Source: Otis tarda
Taxonomy: Eukaryota; Chordata; Aves; Otidiformes; Otididae
NCBI GenBank assembly: GCA_026413225.1
Contig: CM048553.1
Location: 138,702,690-138,766,689 of the forward strand
DNA length: 64,000 bases
Direction of reading: 5' to 3'
Below the pieces are notes generated by a model that saw only the letters and a list, made by a program, of their open reading frames with translations, was not told the DNA's origin and made no database searches. The translations under genes and the position numbers were made by a program. Of this stretch, positions 23,501 through 35,325 are shown in pieces; the first letter of the stretch is position 1; the number at the start of each line of letters is the position of its first letter.

Positions 23501-26500
23501 GATTGCAGCAGGTAGATAGGGCAGCTGCTGTGCTCCAGGGAACAGGGAACGGCGTGTAGGCATTTCCTCTTTTCCCTGGATCTGTACTCATGCAGCTTAA
23601 GAGTCTGTAACCCTTGTAAAGTTCTTTAATGGAGGTGTTTAGGGAGTTGCTGTGGGCAGGCTGACTCTCACCGGGTCAGTGCAGGACTGAACACAGCCAG
23701 GCTCCAAGGTCTGGGGACCCCGAGGTTTTGCAACAGACAGGGGAAATGCCTTCATGGCAGAGATAGGGAGCAACAGAGAGCCCAGGAGAAGGTGCATGCT
23801 GGAGCCCCTGCGTGCTCACAGCACAGGTCTCTGGTGGGAGCCGTCACGGCAGCCCGCTGGCTGCTGCAGGCCGGCAGCTTTACCAGATCCCTGTGACATC
23901 CTTTTGGCAGGGAGAGCTTTGTGGAAAAAGCAAAAGTTGCACTGGATCATGTTTTGATTATTTGTTTCTAACCTCACTACAAATGGAAAAAATTTCTCTG
24001 ACGAGTGTCTGCTTGTTATTTTCCTATTGTTTTATCATCCTCCCAGCTCTCAGTAGGGATGAATAATCCTCAAATGCCACTCACTCCGAAGGCTGATGCT
24101 TAGGCCAGGTTATAGAGCTGCAGCACTGGGGATGGTACTTTTCCTTCTCTTTTCTTTTCTTTATTTCCCTTCATTTTATTCTGCTTCTGCTCCATTCTCT
24201 CCTTCTCCTGTTTTGTTTCTGCCTTTCCAACAACTAAGTGCAACCAGCACTCCCTTCAGCAAACAACCTGTTCCTCTTCCTCACCCTTACTTCTGCTACA
24301 ATTTGGTTGTGATAAACATGAACATTTCCATAGTCAGGACAAATAAGGTAAGGAGCTCATCCATCCATAGCCAAGCAGTATAAAGTAGGACATTTGGTGA
24401 GTATTTTTCGCAAAAAAAAAAAGTTTTAAAAAGGTTTTTAGGAGTATTGATATAATCTGTAGTAAATTTGCAGCTCCTGAATCAAACTGAACAAAATACT
24501 GTATTTGAATTGGCTTTTCTCAAACACATATGGCCTTTTGAATTTCAGAAACTGAGCAGAAATCTCAGGTAACCATGGGCTCTACACAAGGAGAAAATAT
24601 GCTGTCAAAGAGCTGAAACACAGATTCACTGCTTGAAAGTCAAAATTTGACACAGAAGAAGATGGGTAATGAGGAGATGAAGGGAAAGGGAACAGGAGTA
24701 AGTAAGCTTTTCTGCAACATCGGTGACCTTAGTGCAATTGGATGTCTCATGTCTTTGAGCAGATACATTGACGTTTTTGCTAGAGCCTGAGTGCATTTTT
24801 TTTAAAGGCAAAGATGTTATTTCAATTCCATAGGATTTTCCACTGGGTAGTAACTAAAGCCATGCAAGCTATAACCTATAAAATATACTTGGTGTTATCC
24901 TGAGAAGTAAATTTATTTTAGGATTGCTTTAGGTTCATAGGATTTATGTTACAGATAAGTAAGAGATACATTGCAGTGCCTAAGTGATGTACAGGAGGAT
25001 TATGCGATACTTAGCTATATCTAGCTCTAAACTTGGGCCTCTTCTCCCTCCCAGTTTAATGTCTTCATTTCAATAAAAATGTTTGTTACCTGGAAATATA
25101 GAAACATTCAAAACACACTTTTGTTCTTTGTTTTTAGGATTAAAGCACAATTCCTCTTGTTAATGCTCATTTTGAAAAATTCATTTATAACATAAACATG
25201 AGGAACATTGTAATGCCACTGCTAATCCCAGCTGCCTCCACCTGGTCTCTGCCTGTCTGAAATAAAAAAATAAGCATCCAGCACTGTAAGGACATAACAC
25301 TTATTCATGATTATTTCTTGTTTTCAAAGCTTCTTACAACAGGTGCAACTGTTGTTGCAAACAGCAACACAAGGTCACGATATCCCAAGTCGCACAGCTT
25401 GCCTGTCTGCTGGACCACACTCTCAGCTCTGTTTCAGGATGTAGACCATTAGAGAAGTTGGAGGTTCGTTATCATGCTTTTCCAGATGCGCTCCTCCAGC
25501 CTGCCCCAAAGTCCCAAAGGCTGTCTGGTCTCTCACCGCCTGCTATTCTAGCAAAGCAATTCTGCTTTGAGGCTGTATCAGCCAAGGGTGTTAAAGAGAT
25601 GGAGATCTTGGCTGGCTTACTGGATCACAAGTTCCTCCTAAGTATCCAAGCCTCAGTGGTGTCAAATACATATCGGGTTTTGCTATAGTTTTGTTTTCCT
25701 TTCTGTCAAAAGTAGGATGACCCAGACGTTGTGCTGTGACACTTTGTCATGGGTTGCAGTGTAGCCTGCAGCTCATAAACTGTGCACAGGGCAAAGGTCA
25801 GAAAGTGTTTGTGTGACCCTGGAGAAAGGAAGGGGTGAGATACCCCTTTTCAAAAACTTTACTAAACAATCAAAATCTTTTCAGCTCTATCATAAATTCT
25901 GAATTGCCTCTGCTTACACCCATGAGAGCAGGATCTGTGCTTCCCCATCCCATTCCTCCCATGGGCAGTCTCTCACTGCATCCCATCTCAGTGACCTCTC
26001 CTGTCACTGAGCTCTCCGGTGCATTCAGGGTGATGTCCTGTGGTGAGGAAGTCCAGACCACAGAGGAGCCTGGATGGAAAACAGCTGAATTTCAACTCCT
26101 GCAACTAATGGAATATTATAACAATATTTCAAAATAGAAAATATTTATGGTCAAAATGTGTTTTTGTTGTTGTTTAATGGCATGAACATTTTCCATGGTG
26201 GCCATCTATTTCTTTTTTTAAGAAATCTGTTTACTCAACACTCTAATATTCTCAGTAATTTTTTGGAGGTGAGAGACCAATTCCAAACCACATTTTATTT
26301 GTTTACTATGAACTGGATTAGTTCTCTTTGTTAAATTTAAGGATGAGATATTTGACTATCAAATTTTGAATTTAATTGCCTGATTGGGTGAGGGCAGCCA
26401 TATTCTCACCAGATTTCTCCAGCTACTTCTACTCATCACGAATGCTGTGATAGACTAGACAATGGGCTGCTGGTGAGACACAGTCTCTCTAGCTTTACCA

Positions 26501-27354
26501 TGGAGCTACCAGCCAGTCAGCCCCAGTGCACCTCCATGGGCCATGATCTCATGTCTTCCCTATAAAAAGGCATTTTTGGATGAAAAGTTTGAGTTTGGAC
26601 CCTTCTGTATGTGCTATGTATCACACAAAACCGAAACGCATTTTAGATAAGAGATCTTAATGTCACAGAAGAATGCAAATATCTGGATAATACTAAAAAT
26701 CTTTTCGCCTCTGGGAACAAAATATCCCTCTCCCAGTATGCCTCTAGACCTCCTGTTTTGCTAGTCTGCTGCAGGAATGTTAATAGAATAGCCTTTTTTT
26801 TTTTTAAGCAATTCCTTTCTTTAAAAAGCAAACCTCTTTTTTTTTTTTAACTTTTGCTGAACACTAATCTTGGTAAAATCTAGTGCTCATAAAACTACAG
26901 CACTGCCCTAGGAATTTTTTTGCAAGACTGAGTTATTTCTTCCTGCTGAACTTTCATATTACAAGAAAAATATACTACCCTTTTCTAAAAATATATTCTC
27001 CCAGTTGCACTCAGAAATAAATCTGTCAGCAGGTATCCTGACAGACGAGGACTTTACTATTACTAATTAATAAACAATGAGTTTTTCTTTCCAAATCTTC
27101 TTACAGTAACTTATAAATGGTCTGCTTATTTTATCCTTACCTGATGTTCATTGTTGTCATGTTAGATAAGGAATTAGAACTTCTGTTTATTTTCCATTCT
27201 AGCATATTGATTTTTGATACCTTACTGAGGGTACCTTAGCATACTCTTTTAGAAGAAGATTTGGCTGAAGCGGTATAATATATGTAAAATATGTATTGCT
27301 TGTTTAATATACTTCTGAAAATCGCAGTTATAGAATTTCCTCTTAAAATATCCT
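17591..27354. other. Unassigned noncoding stretch, about 9.8 kb
   Basis: The longest frames are about 110 codons (for example 21618-21953) with no recognisable domain. Simple-sequence items are (CAA)n at 18198-18219, a pyrimidine-rich run at about 24127-24210, and T runs at 26793-26805 and 26836-26848. A perfect hairpin with 8-bp arms (agttagag/ctctaact) lies at 20767-20787. A TATA-like ctataaaaagg lies at about 26562. No gene, RNA or interspersed repeat was recognised. Confidence 0.5.
18198..18219 (+). repeat. (CAA)n microsatellite
   Basis: A short run of about seven CAA-type units with one CAG interruption (acaacaacaacaacagcaac). Confidence 0.9.
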
Positions 27355-27356
27355 TC

Positions 27357-27410
27357 CCTTCCCACACCTTCCCACACCTTCCCACACCTTCCCCTCCCGC
27401 ACCTTCCCAA
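27357..27410 (+). repeat. 10-bp minisatellite
   Basis: Three exact 10-mers (cccacacctt) flanked by degenerate units (ccttccctt before; cccctcccgcaccttccc after), giving about five units in 54 bp. The plus strand is strongly C-rich with almost no G. Confidence 0.9.
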
Positions 27411-29498
27411 CATCAGAGGACTGTCAGCACCACCTGGCTTTATTCTACTTAGGAATTACCAGCAGGGAAATCTGCTGTCCATTTAAGGTAATTTATCTTA
27501 TTTTTACAGTAACTACTTTGTGTTTTTTTCTCATTATAAGAGCGGCAGAGTCAGGCTAAGAGACACACCTTGTGTGCGGTGGACATAAAATGGCGCTAAA
27601 TCACATTTTCATTTCTGTATGTTTTTCATCGATAAAAACAACTGGCTTTTGGTTTTTGCGTGTGACGATAATTAACCCAAAAGACTTCATCAATTTGCTT
27701 CACCTGATTTTTCTCCTAAATGTTTCTCCAGAGTTCATAAATTGCACAATGTTTCCCAATGACACTGGAGGTAGCTAGAAAAATCAGTGGACAGTAGAAC
27801 TGGGCAAGCATGAACATGGAGGGGAAGGCTTGGCAGCTGGGGGCAGATGTCTCCTCGGACCCAGTGAGTCTCTAGAAATGTGAAGAGCTGTAAGGCAGCC
27901 TGCTGAGATCCAACCCACACTTCTTCCAGCTGATGTAATAATCTGCCCTTTGCTTAGCGATCTCAATACTCTCAATTTCAGCTTAAGACCTCCCTTTGGT
28001 CCTTTATACCTTTGGTTAAGGTAATTGAATATGCCTAAGAGAGAGCATGCCTTTTTGTTTAAATAGCTAAGGGATTTTTTTTTTCTGTAAAACATTTTTT
28101 TTAGGAGACCTTTTTGGACAAGGTTTCATTAAAAGTTATTTTCTTATGGAGAAAGAAGTATTTGGCAGCAAAAATTAATACCCCATTTGTGATACATTTG
28201 CTGCTTCAGTCTGTCAATATGGCTCAAAACGACAACTTCTTATAGAATCAGGTATTACAAGGAAGGGCATCAGAAATAGCTGTAGACATAGACAGTTTTA
28301 TACACACCAAATAAGAGAGAGATTCTGGTTTTCAAGAGTGAAAGCTGACACTGAAAAACCTTATTCTTTCTCAGTTTTACCTTCATTCTCTTGCAAAGCT
28401 GCTGTCAAGATCAAGATTCATGGTTCCCCCTATGACTGCACAGGGAAACTTTATATTTTTCATCATCTGATAAAGCTCATTAAAATGTTGTCTACAACAC
28501 TTTTCTTAGGTTATTTGTTCTCAGTGGCATGCTACACCATTTTAAATGGTTCCCAAGGGAAATAAGGGCCTCATTTTTCAGCTATTGGGATAAGAGAGAC
28601 AATCTCTTGCATTCCAAATGAAGAGAGATATATTAATAAGAAAACAATGAAAGAGTGCTCTGATTTTCACTGATCTAAGACTCTTTTCCATTGTTCTTCA
28701 TGGGAATAACATTTGAGTAAGAACTGGAAGACCTGATCCAGTGAACTTCTGTGTAATGAATGTTCTCACAGAAAATGAAATCCACTCAAATCTGTGTTTC
28801 TGGCTGTATCAGATCATGGATGTAACCAGTTAATGGAAAGAATAGCCTGGCATTACGTGGCTGCTCTGATAGGGACCCAAAAAGCCATAGATGCTAGCCC
28901 CAGACGGTTATTAAATCAGCACGTTACGGCAGGAAATGTTGCTGCAGCAGAGTCCTACACAGCCATCAATATATTAGTGATAAGGGGAAAATCACAGAAG
29001 TGTTTTTGAGTTATCAGTCACAAAAGCACCTCAAAACAGTGCAGTAACCAGGTCCCATTAGTTTCTAAACAAGAACACGTGTTTGTGGATGCAAGGGAAA
29101 GAGGCGTGAAAGATAAATGACCTTTTATCCAGGATGACTGGGATCTATGACTGTTTATTATTGGTCATTTGTCAAAAAAAAACCCCCTGAAAGCTACGAA
29201 AGCATAAGAAATGTTTTCTTCTTGATTTTTCAGCCATTTTTACCTGCTTGATGCCAAGAGGGTTGCTACCTGCTGATTCAAGGGACTCTGGCAACTTGGA
29301 CTGAAGCAGACTCCAAATGGGATGGGAGAGAGAGTGGGAGGGCAGCTTCCTCATTCAATTCCATTTTTGTTTGTTGGTTGTTTTTTTTTCCTTAGATAAT
29401 TAAGAAAGAATGTCCTGAAGTGATGTCTGTCTAAAGTGAGACCTTCATTAGTATAAGTCCTTGCAGAAATAAACCATGAGCCAGAAAGCTTGCATCTC
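27411..29498. other. Unassigned noncoding stretch
   Basis: No frame above 103 codons and no recognisable protein, RNA or repeat. It ends where the plus-strand CR1 begins. Confidence 0.5.
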
Positions 29499-29688
29499 AA
29501 GGCTGAGAGAATTGGGACTGTTCAGTCTGGAGAAGAGGAGGCTCCAAGGAGACCTTAGAGCAGCTTTCCAATACCTAAACGGGGCTTATGAGAAAGATGG
29601 GGAGAAACTCTTTAGCGGGGCCTGTTGTAATAGGACAAGGGGTAATGGTTTAGAAAAAAAAAATAGAAGGAAGCAGATTCAGACTTGA
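29476..29688 (+). pseudogene. CR1 ORF2 C-terminal remnant
   Basis: A 70-codon stretch. After about eight residues of flanking origin it carries the CR1 ORF2 tail ([19 protein letters not shown], then [19 protein letters not shown]) and then runs into an A-rich, frame-damaged end. No catalytic region is included. Confidence 0.75.
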
Positions 29689-29908
29689 TATGAGGAAAAA
29701 AAAAATTACAGTGAGGGTGGTAGAACACTGGGACAGGTTGCCCAGAGAGGTGGTGGATGCCCCATCCCTGGAAACATTCAAGACCAGCTTGGATGGGGCT
29801 CTGAGCAACCTGATCTGGTTGGAGATGTCCCTGCTCCTTGCAGGGGGTTGGACTAGATGACTTTTGAAGGTCCCTTCCAACCCAAAGCATTCTATGATTC
29901 CATAATTC
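29499..29908 (+). mobile_element. 5'-truncated CR1 LINE copy
   Basis: Opens inside the ORF2 C-terminal tail ('ggctgagagaattgggactg'). It continues through 'ggttgcccagagaggtgg' and 'gagcaacctgatctggttgg', and ends with the terminal repeats 'ttctatgattccataattc'. Same subfamily wording as the 11.5, 31.1 and 40.8 kb copies. About 410 bp is retained. Confidence 0.93.
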
Positions 29909-31065
29909 TCAGGTGGCTTCCCAAAAAACATGCAAGAGCTAGGGGTGAGACATTGTTAGGTCTGCAGCCATGGCCTTTAAACCGTAGGGCCTCATCACTG
30001 CAAGGACTGACAAATGTAAAGTGTCACCTGGAGACCCCATCAAGGAGTTGAGGCCAGGGATGGATGGAGCTGGCACTCAGCCTAGATCCAGCAAGCCGAG
30101 AACATGTGAAATTTCACATGTGGGTGTTAATTGCAACTATCCTTGAGATCCTGAGGAGAAGGAAAAGGGGGGGCTTGACCAGATCTCTGACAAAAGGTTT
30201 GTTCATTCGAATTAGATTTAATACTGATGTCTACCAGTGTTGTGGTTTTCATCCACAACTGTGTCTCAACCCTGGAATACATTTGGTATTGTCAAGTTTT
30301 AATGTCAAATTAACTTGCCTGAAGTTGAAGCCAGGCTTTTGTGGTTTCTAAGCAACTGTTCCAAAACAGTGGTTAACAGGAGGCTGGGATGAGCGGAGCT
30401 GGAGGCAGCAAGAGCCAGCGGCTGCACATCCACTGTCTCTCTCTGTTTCGAACAAGGTCATTTGTGCACCTGAGGGACTGTGTGACCATCTTTGGACTGG
30501 AGTCAGCATCCTGCTCTCTGCAGGGTTTTTTTCTCCCAGCTGCCCGTAACAGCCTTTTCATGACAAAGCACATTTGAAAAATAGTGCTTTCACATACAAC
30601 AAGCCACCAAATCCAGGATCAGGAGCTATAAATCAGGAGTGGGGCAAGTTTTTTCACCCACGCTCTACTCAATTCCTTTATCCTTTTGCCTGGAACATCT
30701 CCTGATCCTACTTCCCTTCAGTTGAATCAGAGGAGCCAGAAAATACCTATAAACTGTCTCTGACCTTGAAAAGTCTCCTTTTACCCTGGTGACCTGGCAG
30801 CAGGCACAGCACGTCAATGTATGTTTCTGCTGTTCTGCTGATCCCTCTGTTCTCTTTAGGGGCGATCAAATTGCCTCTGTTTCAGTTTCTAACTACGGCT
30901 CTGGAGAGAAGAGCTGTTTTTCTTAGGGGGAACTAAACCCCTTTGTGTAGTTGAAAGAGAAAGATGAATCTTGCAAAGGGTAATTTGGGATGCCTAGGGC
31001 AGGCTCTGATGCTCAGTTGCCCTCTGAAGTTGACCGCCTCTCTACATACATGCACATAACATGTG
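29909..31065. other. Unassigned spacer between two CR1 copies
   Basis: No gene or repeat recognised. The longest frame is 95 codons without features. Confidence 0.5.
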
Positions 31066-31614
31066 CTTGGCAAACCCAGGCGCAAACACAGGCTGGGCAG
31101 AGAATGGATTGACAGCAGCCCTGAGGAGAAGGACTTGGGAGTGCTGGTGGATGAGAAGCTCAACATGAGCCGGCAATGTGCACTTGCAGCCCAGAAAGCC
31201 AATTGCATCCTGGGCTGCATCAAAAGGAGCATGGGCAGCAGGTCGAGGGAGGGTTGCCTCTCTGCTCCGCTCTCGTAAGACCCCACCTGGAGTACTGCAT
31301 CCAGCTCTGGAGCCCCCAACATAAGAAGGCCATGGACCAGTTGGAGAGGGTCCAGAGGAGGGGCCACGAAGATGATCAGAGGGCTGGAGCACCTCTCCTG
31401 TGAAGACAAGCTGAGAGAGTTGGGGCTGTTCAGCCTGGAGAAGGGAAGGCTCCAGGGAGATCTTACAGTGGTCTTCCAATACCTAAAGGAGTCTTGCAAG
31501 AAAGATGGGGAGAAATTCTTTAGCAGGGCCTGTTGTGATAGGATGAGGGGTAATGATTTTAAAATAGAAGGAAGCAGATTCAGACTTGGTATGAGGAAAA
31601 AAATTTTACAGTGA
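31063..31614 (+). pseudogene. Frameshifted CR1 ORF2 3' part
   Basis: The conserved C-terminal half of CR1 ORF2 is spread over three overlapping frames. The first reads [19 protein letters not shown] and [19 protein letters not shown] shift near 31255-31275 moves to a frame reading [20 protein letters not shown] second shift near 31370 moves to [20 protein letters not shown]. Two indels therefore disable it, and the YLDL and FADD-type catalytic motifs lie upstream of the truncation point and are absent. Confidence 0.85.
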
Positions 31615-31806
31615 GGGTAGGGAAACAGTGGAACAGGTTGCCCAGAGAGATGGTGGATGCCCCATCCCTGGAAACGTTCAAGGCCAGGTTGGACGGGGCT
31701 CTGAGCAACCTGATCTGGTTGGAGATGTCCCTGCTCCTTGCAGGGGGGTTGGACTAAATGGCCTTTAAAGGTCCCTTCCAACCCGAACTATTCTCTGATT
31801 CTATAT
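31066..31806 (+). mobile_element. 5'-truncated CR1 LINE copy
   Basis: Starts in the post-catalytic part of the reverse transcriptase ('aacccaggcgcaaacacagg', matching the region near 51,420 of the young copy). It runs through the ORF2 tail and 'gagcaacctgatctggttgg' to the terminal repeats 'attctctgattctat'. About 740 bp is retained. It has the same orientation and subfamily as the 29.5 kb copy and shares its last ~410 bp with it. Confidence 0.93.
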
Positions 31807-34800
31807 TACCTGCATAAGAAACTTAACTGTGTGCCATTGCAGCTGCCAGCTGATGTCTAACTAGTGTGCATGATTGCTGGCGGTCAGCTGGCTTTCCCTG
31901 AGTTGCAAATCCCTCGTAACCTGGCTGGCACTAGCTCTCAGTCTTACCTTACTGCCTCATCTTGCAAATATTCTTGCTCCCTAAAATGGGTGCGTGGATT
32001 TATTGCTTAATTTAATCTAGACATTAAACTAGACATGGGGCTTTGGAGTGTGTGCAAAGAAAGAGAAAGCACTAGCTAGAGCTGAGCTTGCAGCAGCAGT
32101 GGCACACATTGTTTGGTTCAAGCAGTCCATCTTCGCAAATCATGAACAATTGTGAAATATCATGATATTGCATACCATGACACCTCACTGGGGTTCAGAA
32201 GCAATTCAGAGCTCAGCCTAAATGGAGGGAGTAGCTTTCAGTATCATTTAGGAAGAGAACAGTACTGAAAGCTGCAGGCTGTTTTGCTTTCTGCATAGCC
32301 CACAATAACTCTTTCAAATAAGAATATTGAACTGAACTAGATTGACTTGTATCCTGTACTCTGCTTAACACAGTGCTTTCCTGCCTGGCATTTAAATGGA
32401 AACATCGCCATTCTGCAGCGTGGCACGAAGGCTGAACGTGGTGGTGTGCTTACTGACTGCTTGTGTTCAAGTCAACCTCCTGGATGATGTGTTGGTGAGT
32501 ATCATACTGCAAACAACCCCATCCCACTAATGTGACTCACTGGGGATTATCAAGGCCACAGTAAATGGTCTGTGAATCATATGAGCCTCGCATTTTGAGA
32601 GGGCAGTGCCTGCAGAGCTGCGTGGTTCTCTCTGCTGCCACAGGAACCTGGGTGGCCGTCCAGGGTCAGCAGCCCTGCAGAATGGGCCCCGAAAAACAAA
32701 TAGTTGAGGATAATATGTTTATCTAGTATACACAGATCTGGCACAGGGGCTGATGGCAAAAAAAAAAGGTGGTAGCCAAGGCACACTACCAGCCCAGTCT
32801 GAAGCATTACTGTCCCTGGGTACGTGACTAAGTCCTGCTCTTTCTTCCAGATACGAGAGCTCAACTTTGGTTTTGGATCTGATTCATCCAAAATAGCTGA
32901 CAAGGGTAGTAAATCCTGGCTTTGTTTTTTCTGATGTATTCCCAATGCTGCCGAACAATTCCCTTTTATAGAGCTGTCTTGATATACATGTCTCACTCTT
33001 AATTTCCACTTCTTCCTACTTTTCCATCAAATTATTTTTTCACCAAAGATACCAGTGAGGAAGGGAGGAAGCGAGGCAGCTGGGGACATGACGCACAGGC
33101 ACAGGTTCACTGCAAAACCCTCCCTTGCTTGTTCTAGCAGAAGATAACTGAAAGAAAAGACATGACACTGTATTTTACGCAGTATTTCTCGAATGCTGTT
33201 TAACTCCCACTTCTTACAGTTTATGGCTGCATTATTTCTCCTACTCTGAGTTTAAACAATTTTCAGTGGGAGTCCTTTACAGTGGGTACTTCAGAGCTGT
33301 TGGCATCGATTTTGCTGTCTCTTATGTTTTACTCTCATGATTATGGGAAAACACCATGTCCTCAAAAAATGTCTATGCTGATCTAGAAATCTCTAATTTT
33401 GCCATAAATTAGTATGATATTCATATCTCTTTCTCCTCTGTATTTTTTACAGTATTTTGTTTCTGAGAACTGAGTCTTGCCAGCCCCTAATCTGAGGATG
33501 CCTGAAGTTAGGTGCATGAGTAACTCCACGGAAATGCTTTTCCTCACAGACCTCAGCCCTTGCTTTTTAAACTGAAGCTTGGAGCATCAGCTTGGAGCAT
33601 CATCTTTTTATGTGTGAGTCTTGTAAGACGTTCTCTTTGGTGATCTTAGTTATTACCTCTGGAGTTGTAACATTATTGTAGCTCGTTATATCTGTAATTG
33701 GCATGACACAAGCCAGCCTAACACCCTAACATGTTACCAGCAGGACAGGGATTGCATCTCAGCCCTCATAAAGCAAAGTTCAGCTGCCTGAGGTTGTCCT
33801 TAATATGACAACTGTGTTACCACATGTCAGTGACTTAAAACACCAAAGAGAATGATGGGGCAATTCAATCCCCTGCATCTGGGAGGGTCTCTGTGTCCAG
33901 CCACCTCCCAAAAACCCAGTCCATTGGCAGTAATTTTTTCTCATTGAAAATGCCCTGAGGTCATTTTACAAGTGGATTTATAGCTCTGAGTAGAACAGTA
34001 ATACTTTGGAGCCTGAATCCCATGGAAACTACTCAAGCAAGTAGTTATTGAAACCACAAGTTATTACTTTTCCACTAGTACCAGTATCATCCTCAATTTT
34101 TTATTCTGAGCTTGTCCATTTGATGCCTGTTTAGCTTTGCCCTGTGTTTTGAACACCAACAGTCAGATACAAGTGGTCTGTAGCCCTAAGCACTGAAGGC
34201 AGGCCTCAGATCATTTTTCGCCCTTCCCTCAGAGGGCAAAGAGTTGTGCTAAGCACAATAAATTATGTCAGTAACCAAAACCTCATAGAAAACATGGGAC
34301 ATGAGAGAAAAAAAGCACAAAACTTACCGAAAACTGAGGCTGAGCCCATCCTTGCTAAGGACGGGTGCCTCCCAGAAATGTAAATCCACACCGCTCCCCA
34401 CCCAGTCTGCTCAGACGATGTTAGAAAAGGTCTAATAAAACACTCTTGTTTTAGTTAATCATTCCTTCGAGCTCTCCCAGCCAAGCTGAGCTGCACTCCA
34501 TGAGCTCAACATGCTCCTTGTACTCACAGCCAACGGTCCTTTTTTTTTATTAGTATATCGACAGCGCAGTTTACTCCTGTGATGCAACAGTGTCAGGGCC
34601 TCATTTTCCATGACATTAAACTATTCCCACTTCACCTGCTAGTAAACGGAGCTCTGCTTTTTTTCCGAGTAGACAGACTGTTCCTACCTCGTATGCCTTG
34701 ACTCTGTCTTGAAAGCTTCTTCAGACAACGTACAGGCCAATTTGTGAGTTATTACCCAGTCTCCCAAAGTAGCTTAATGTCTTTCCCACGGTGAAGAAGG

Positions 34801-35010
34801 TAATTTAGGAAAAAAATGTTCTCAAAGCCAACTCAGCTGTGACTGACTTATTACCTACAATCCTTATTACCAGGCTGTCCTATGTGGGCACTGTAAAGCT
34901 AACAGCAAACCGGGAGGCGTGAGTTTAAAATATGTAAATATTGTCAGTGTCTAGTGACTTCTAAAATATCAGGGTGATTTTGAAAGCTTTGTGACCCTCT
35001 TGGGCTGGCA
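31807..35010. other. Unassigned; one possible first exon inside
   Basis: Ordinary AT-rich sequence. The longest frame is 139 codons (32577-32996, minus), without recognisable features. The only item that stands out is the short signal-peptide-like frame ending at a donor at 32494, listed separately. Confidence 0.45.
32396..32494 (+). other. Possible signal-peptide-type first exon
   Basis: An ATG at 32396 (G at +4, weak -3) opens a 33-codon frame. It has two arginines at 11-12 and a hydrophobic stretch from V15 to C23 (VVVCLLTAC), followed by polar residues ending NLLDDVL. This is the n/h/c layout of a signal peptide. The frame runs in phase 0 into a consensus donor, ttg|gtgagtat, at 32495. 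I recognise no protein, and there is no CpG island, TATA box or partner exon nearby. Short frames like this arise by chance in 64 kb, so it is a weak candidate. Confidence 0.12.
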
Positions 35011-35325
35011 GAAATGTGTTAATTAAGAAATCAAAAGGAACTGCAGATTCAGAGAAGCCCCCAGGGTGAGGGGAGAAATTCCCCTCTCCCCAGCTGCCAG
35101 TGATGGGAAGAAACTCCAAAAAACAAGAAAGAATTTGAAGAGTGAACCAACAAACCGAGGCAAAGGAGTTCCACCTTCAACAGAGGAAGGGAAAGAACAT
35201 AAAAAAACCCAGGACTCTGAGTAACCCTGGAAATTATAGGGGAAAGGAGAGGTTTGAGCCCACCCTCTGTAAGCTAAATAAAGCACCAGAGCAGCTAAGG
35301 AGCAGCCTTGCTACTAAATAGGATC
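35011..35325 (+). repeat. Possible solo-LTR-like segment
   Basis: Composition differs from its surroundings. It contains a perfect hairpin with 7-bp arms (gagggga/tcccctc) at 35068-35086, then aactccaaaaaacaag, then ctctgagtaaccctgg, ggagaggtttgagccca, and a poly(A)-signal-like taaataaagcacc at about 35273-35285. That order suggests the U3-R part of an avian endogenous-retrovirus LTR. I could not find clean TG...CA ends or target-site duplications, and there are no gag, pol or env frames beside it. Confidence 0.3.

Noticed and set aside
26555..26580. TATA-box-like ctataaaaagg at about 26562
   Set aside because: No start-site context, CpG enrichment or downstream frame; TATA-like words are frequent in AT-rich DNA.
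30933..31781. 282-codon minus-strand frame
   Set aside because: Antisense of the plus-strand CR1 at 31.1 kb; similar shadows occur at 29.6-29.9 and 40.8-41.0 kb.
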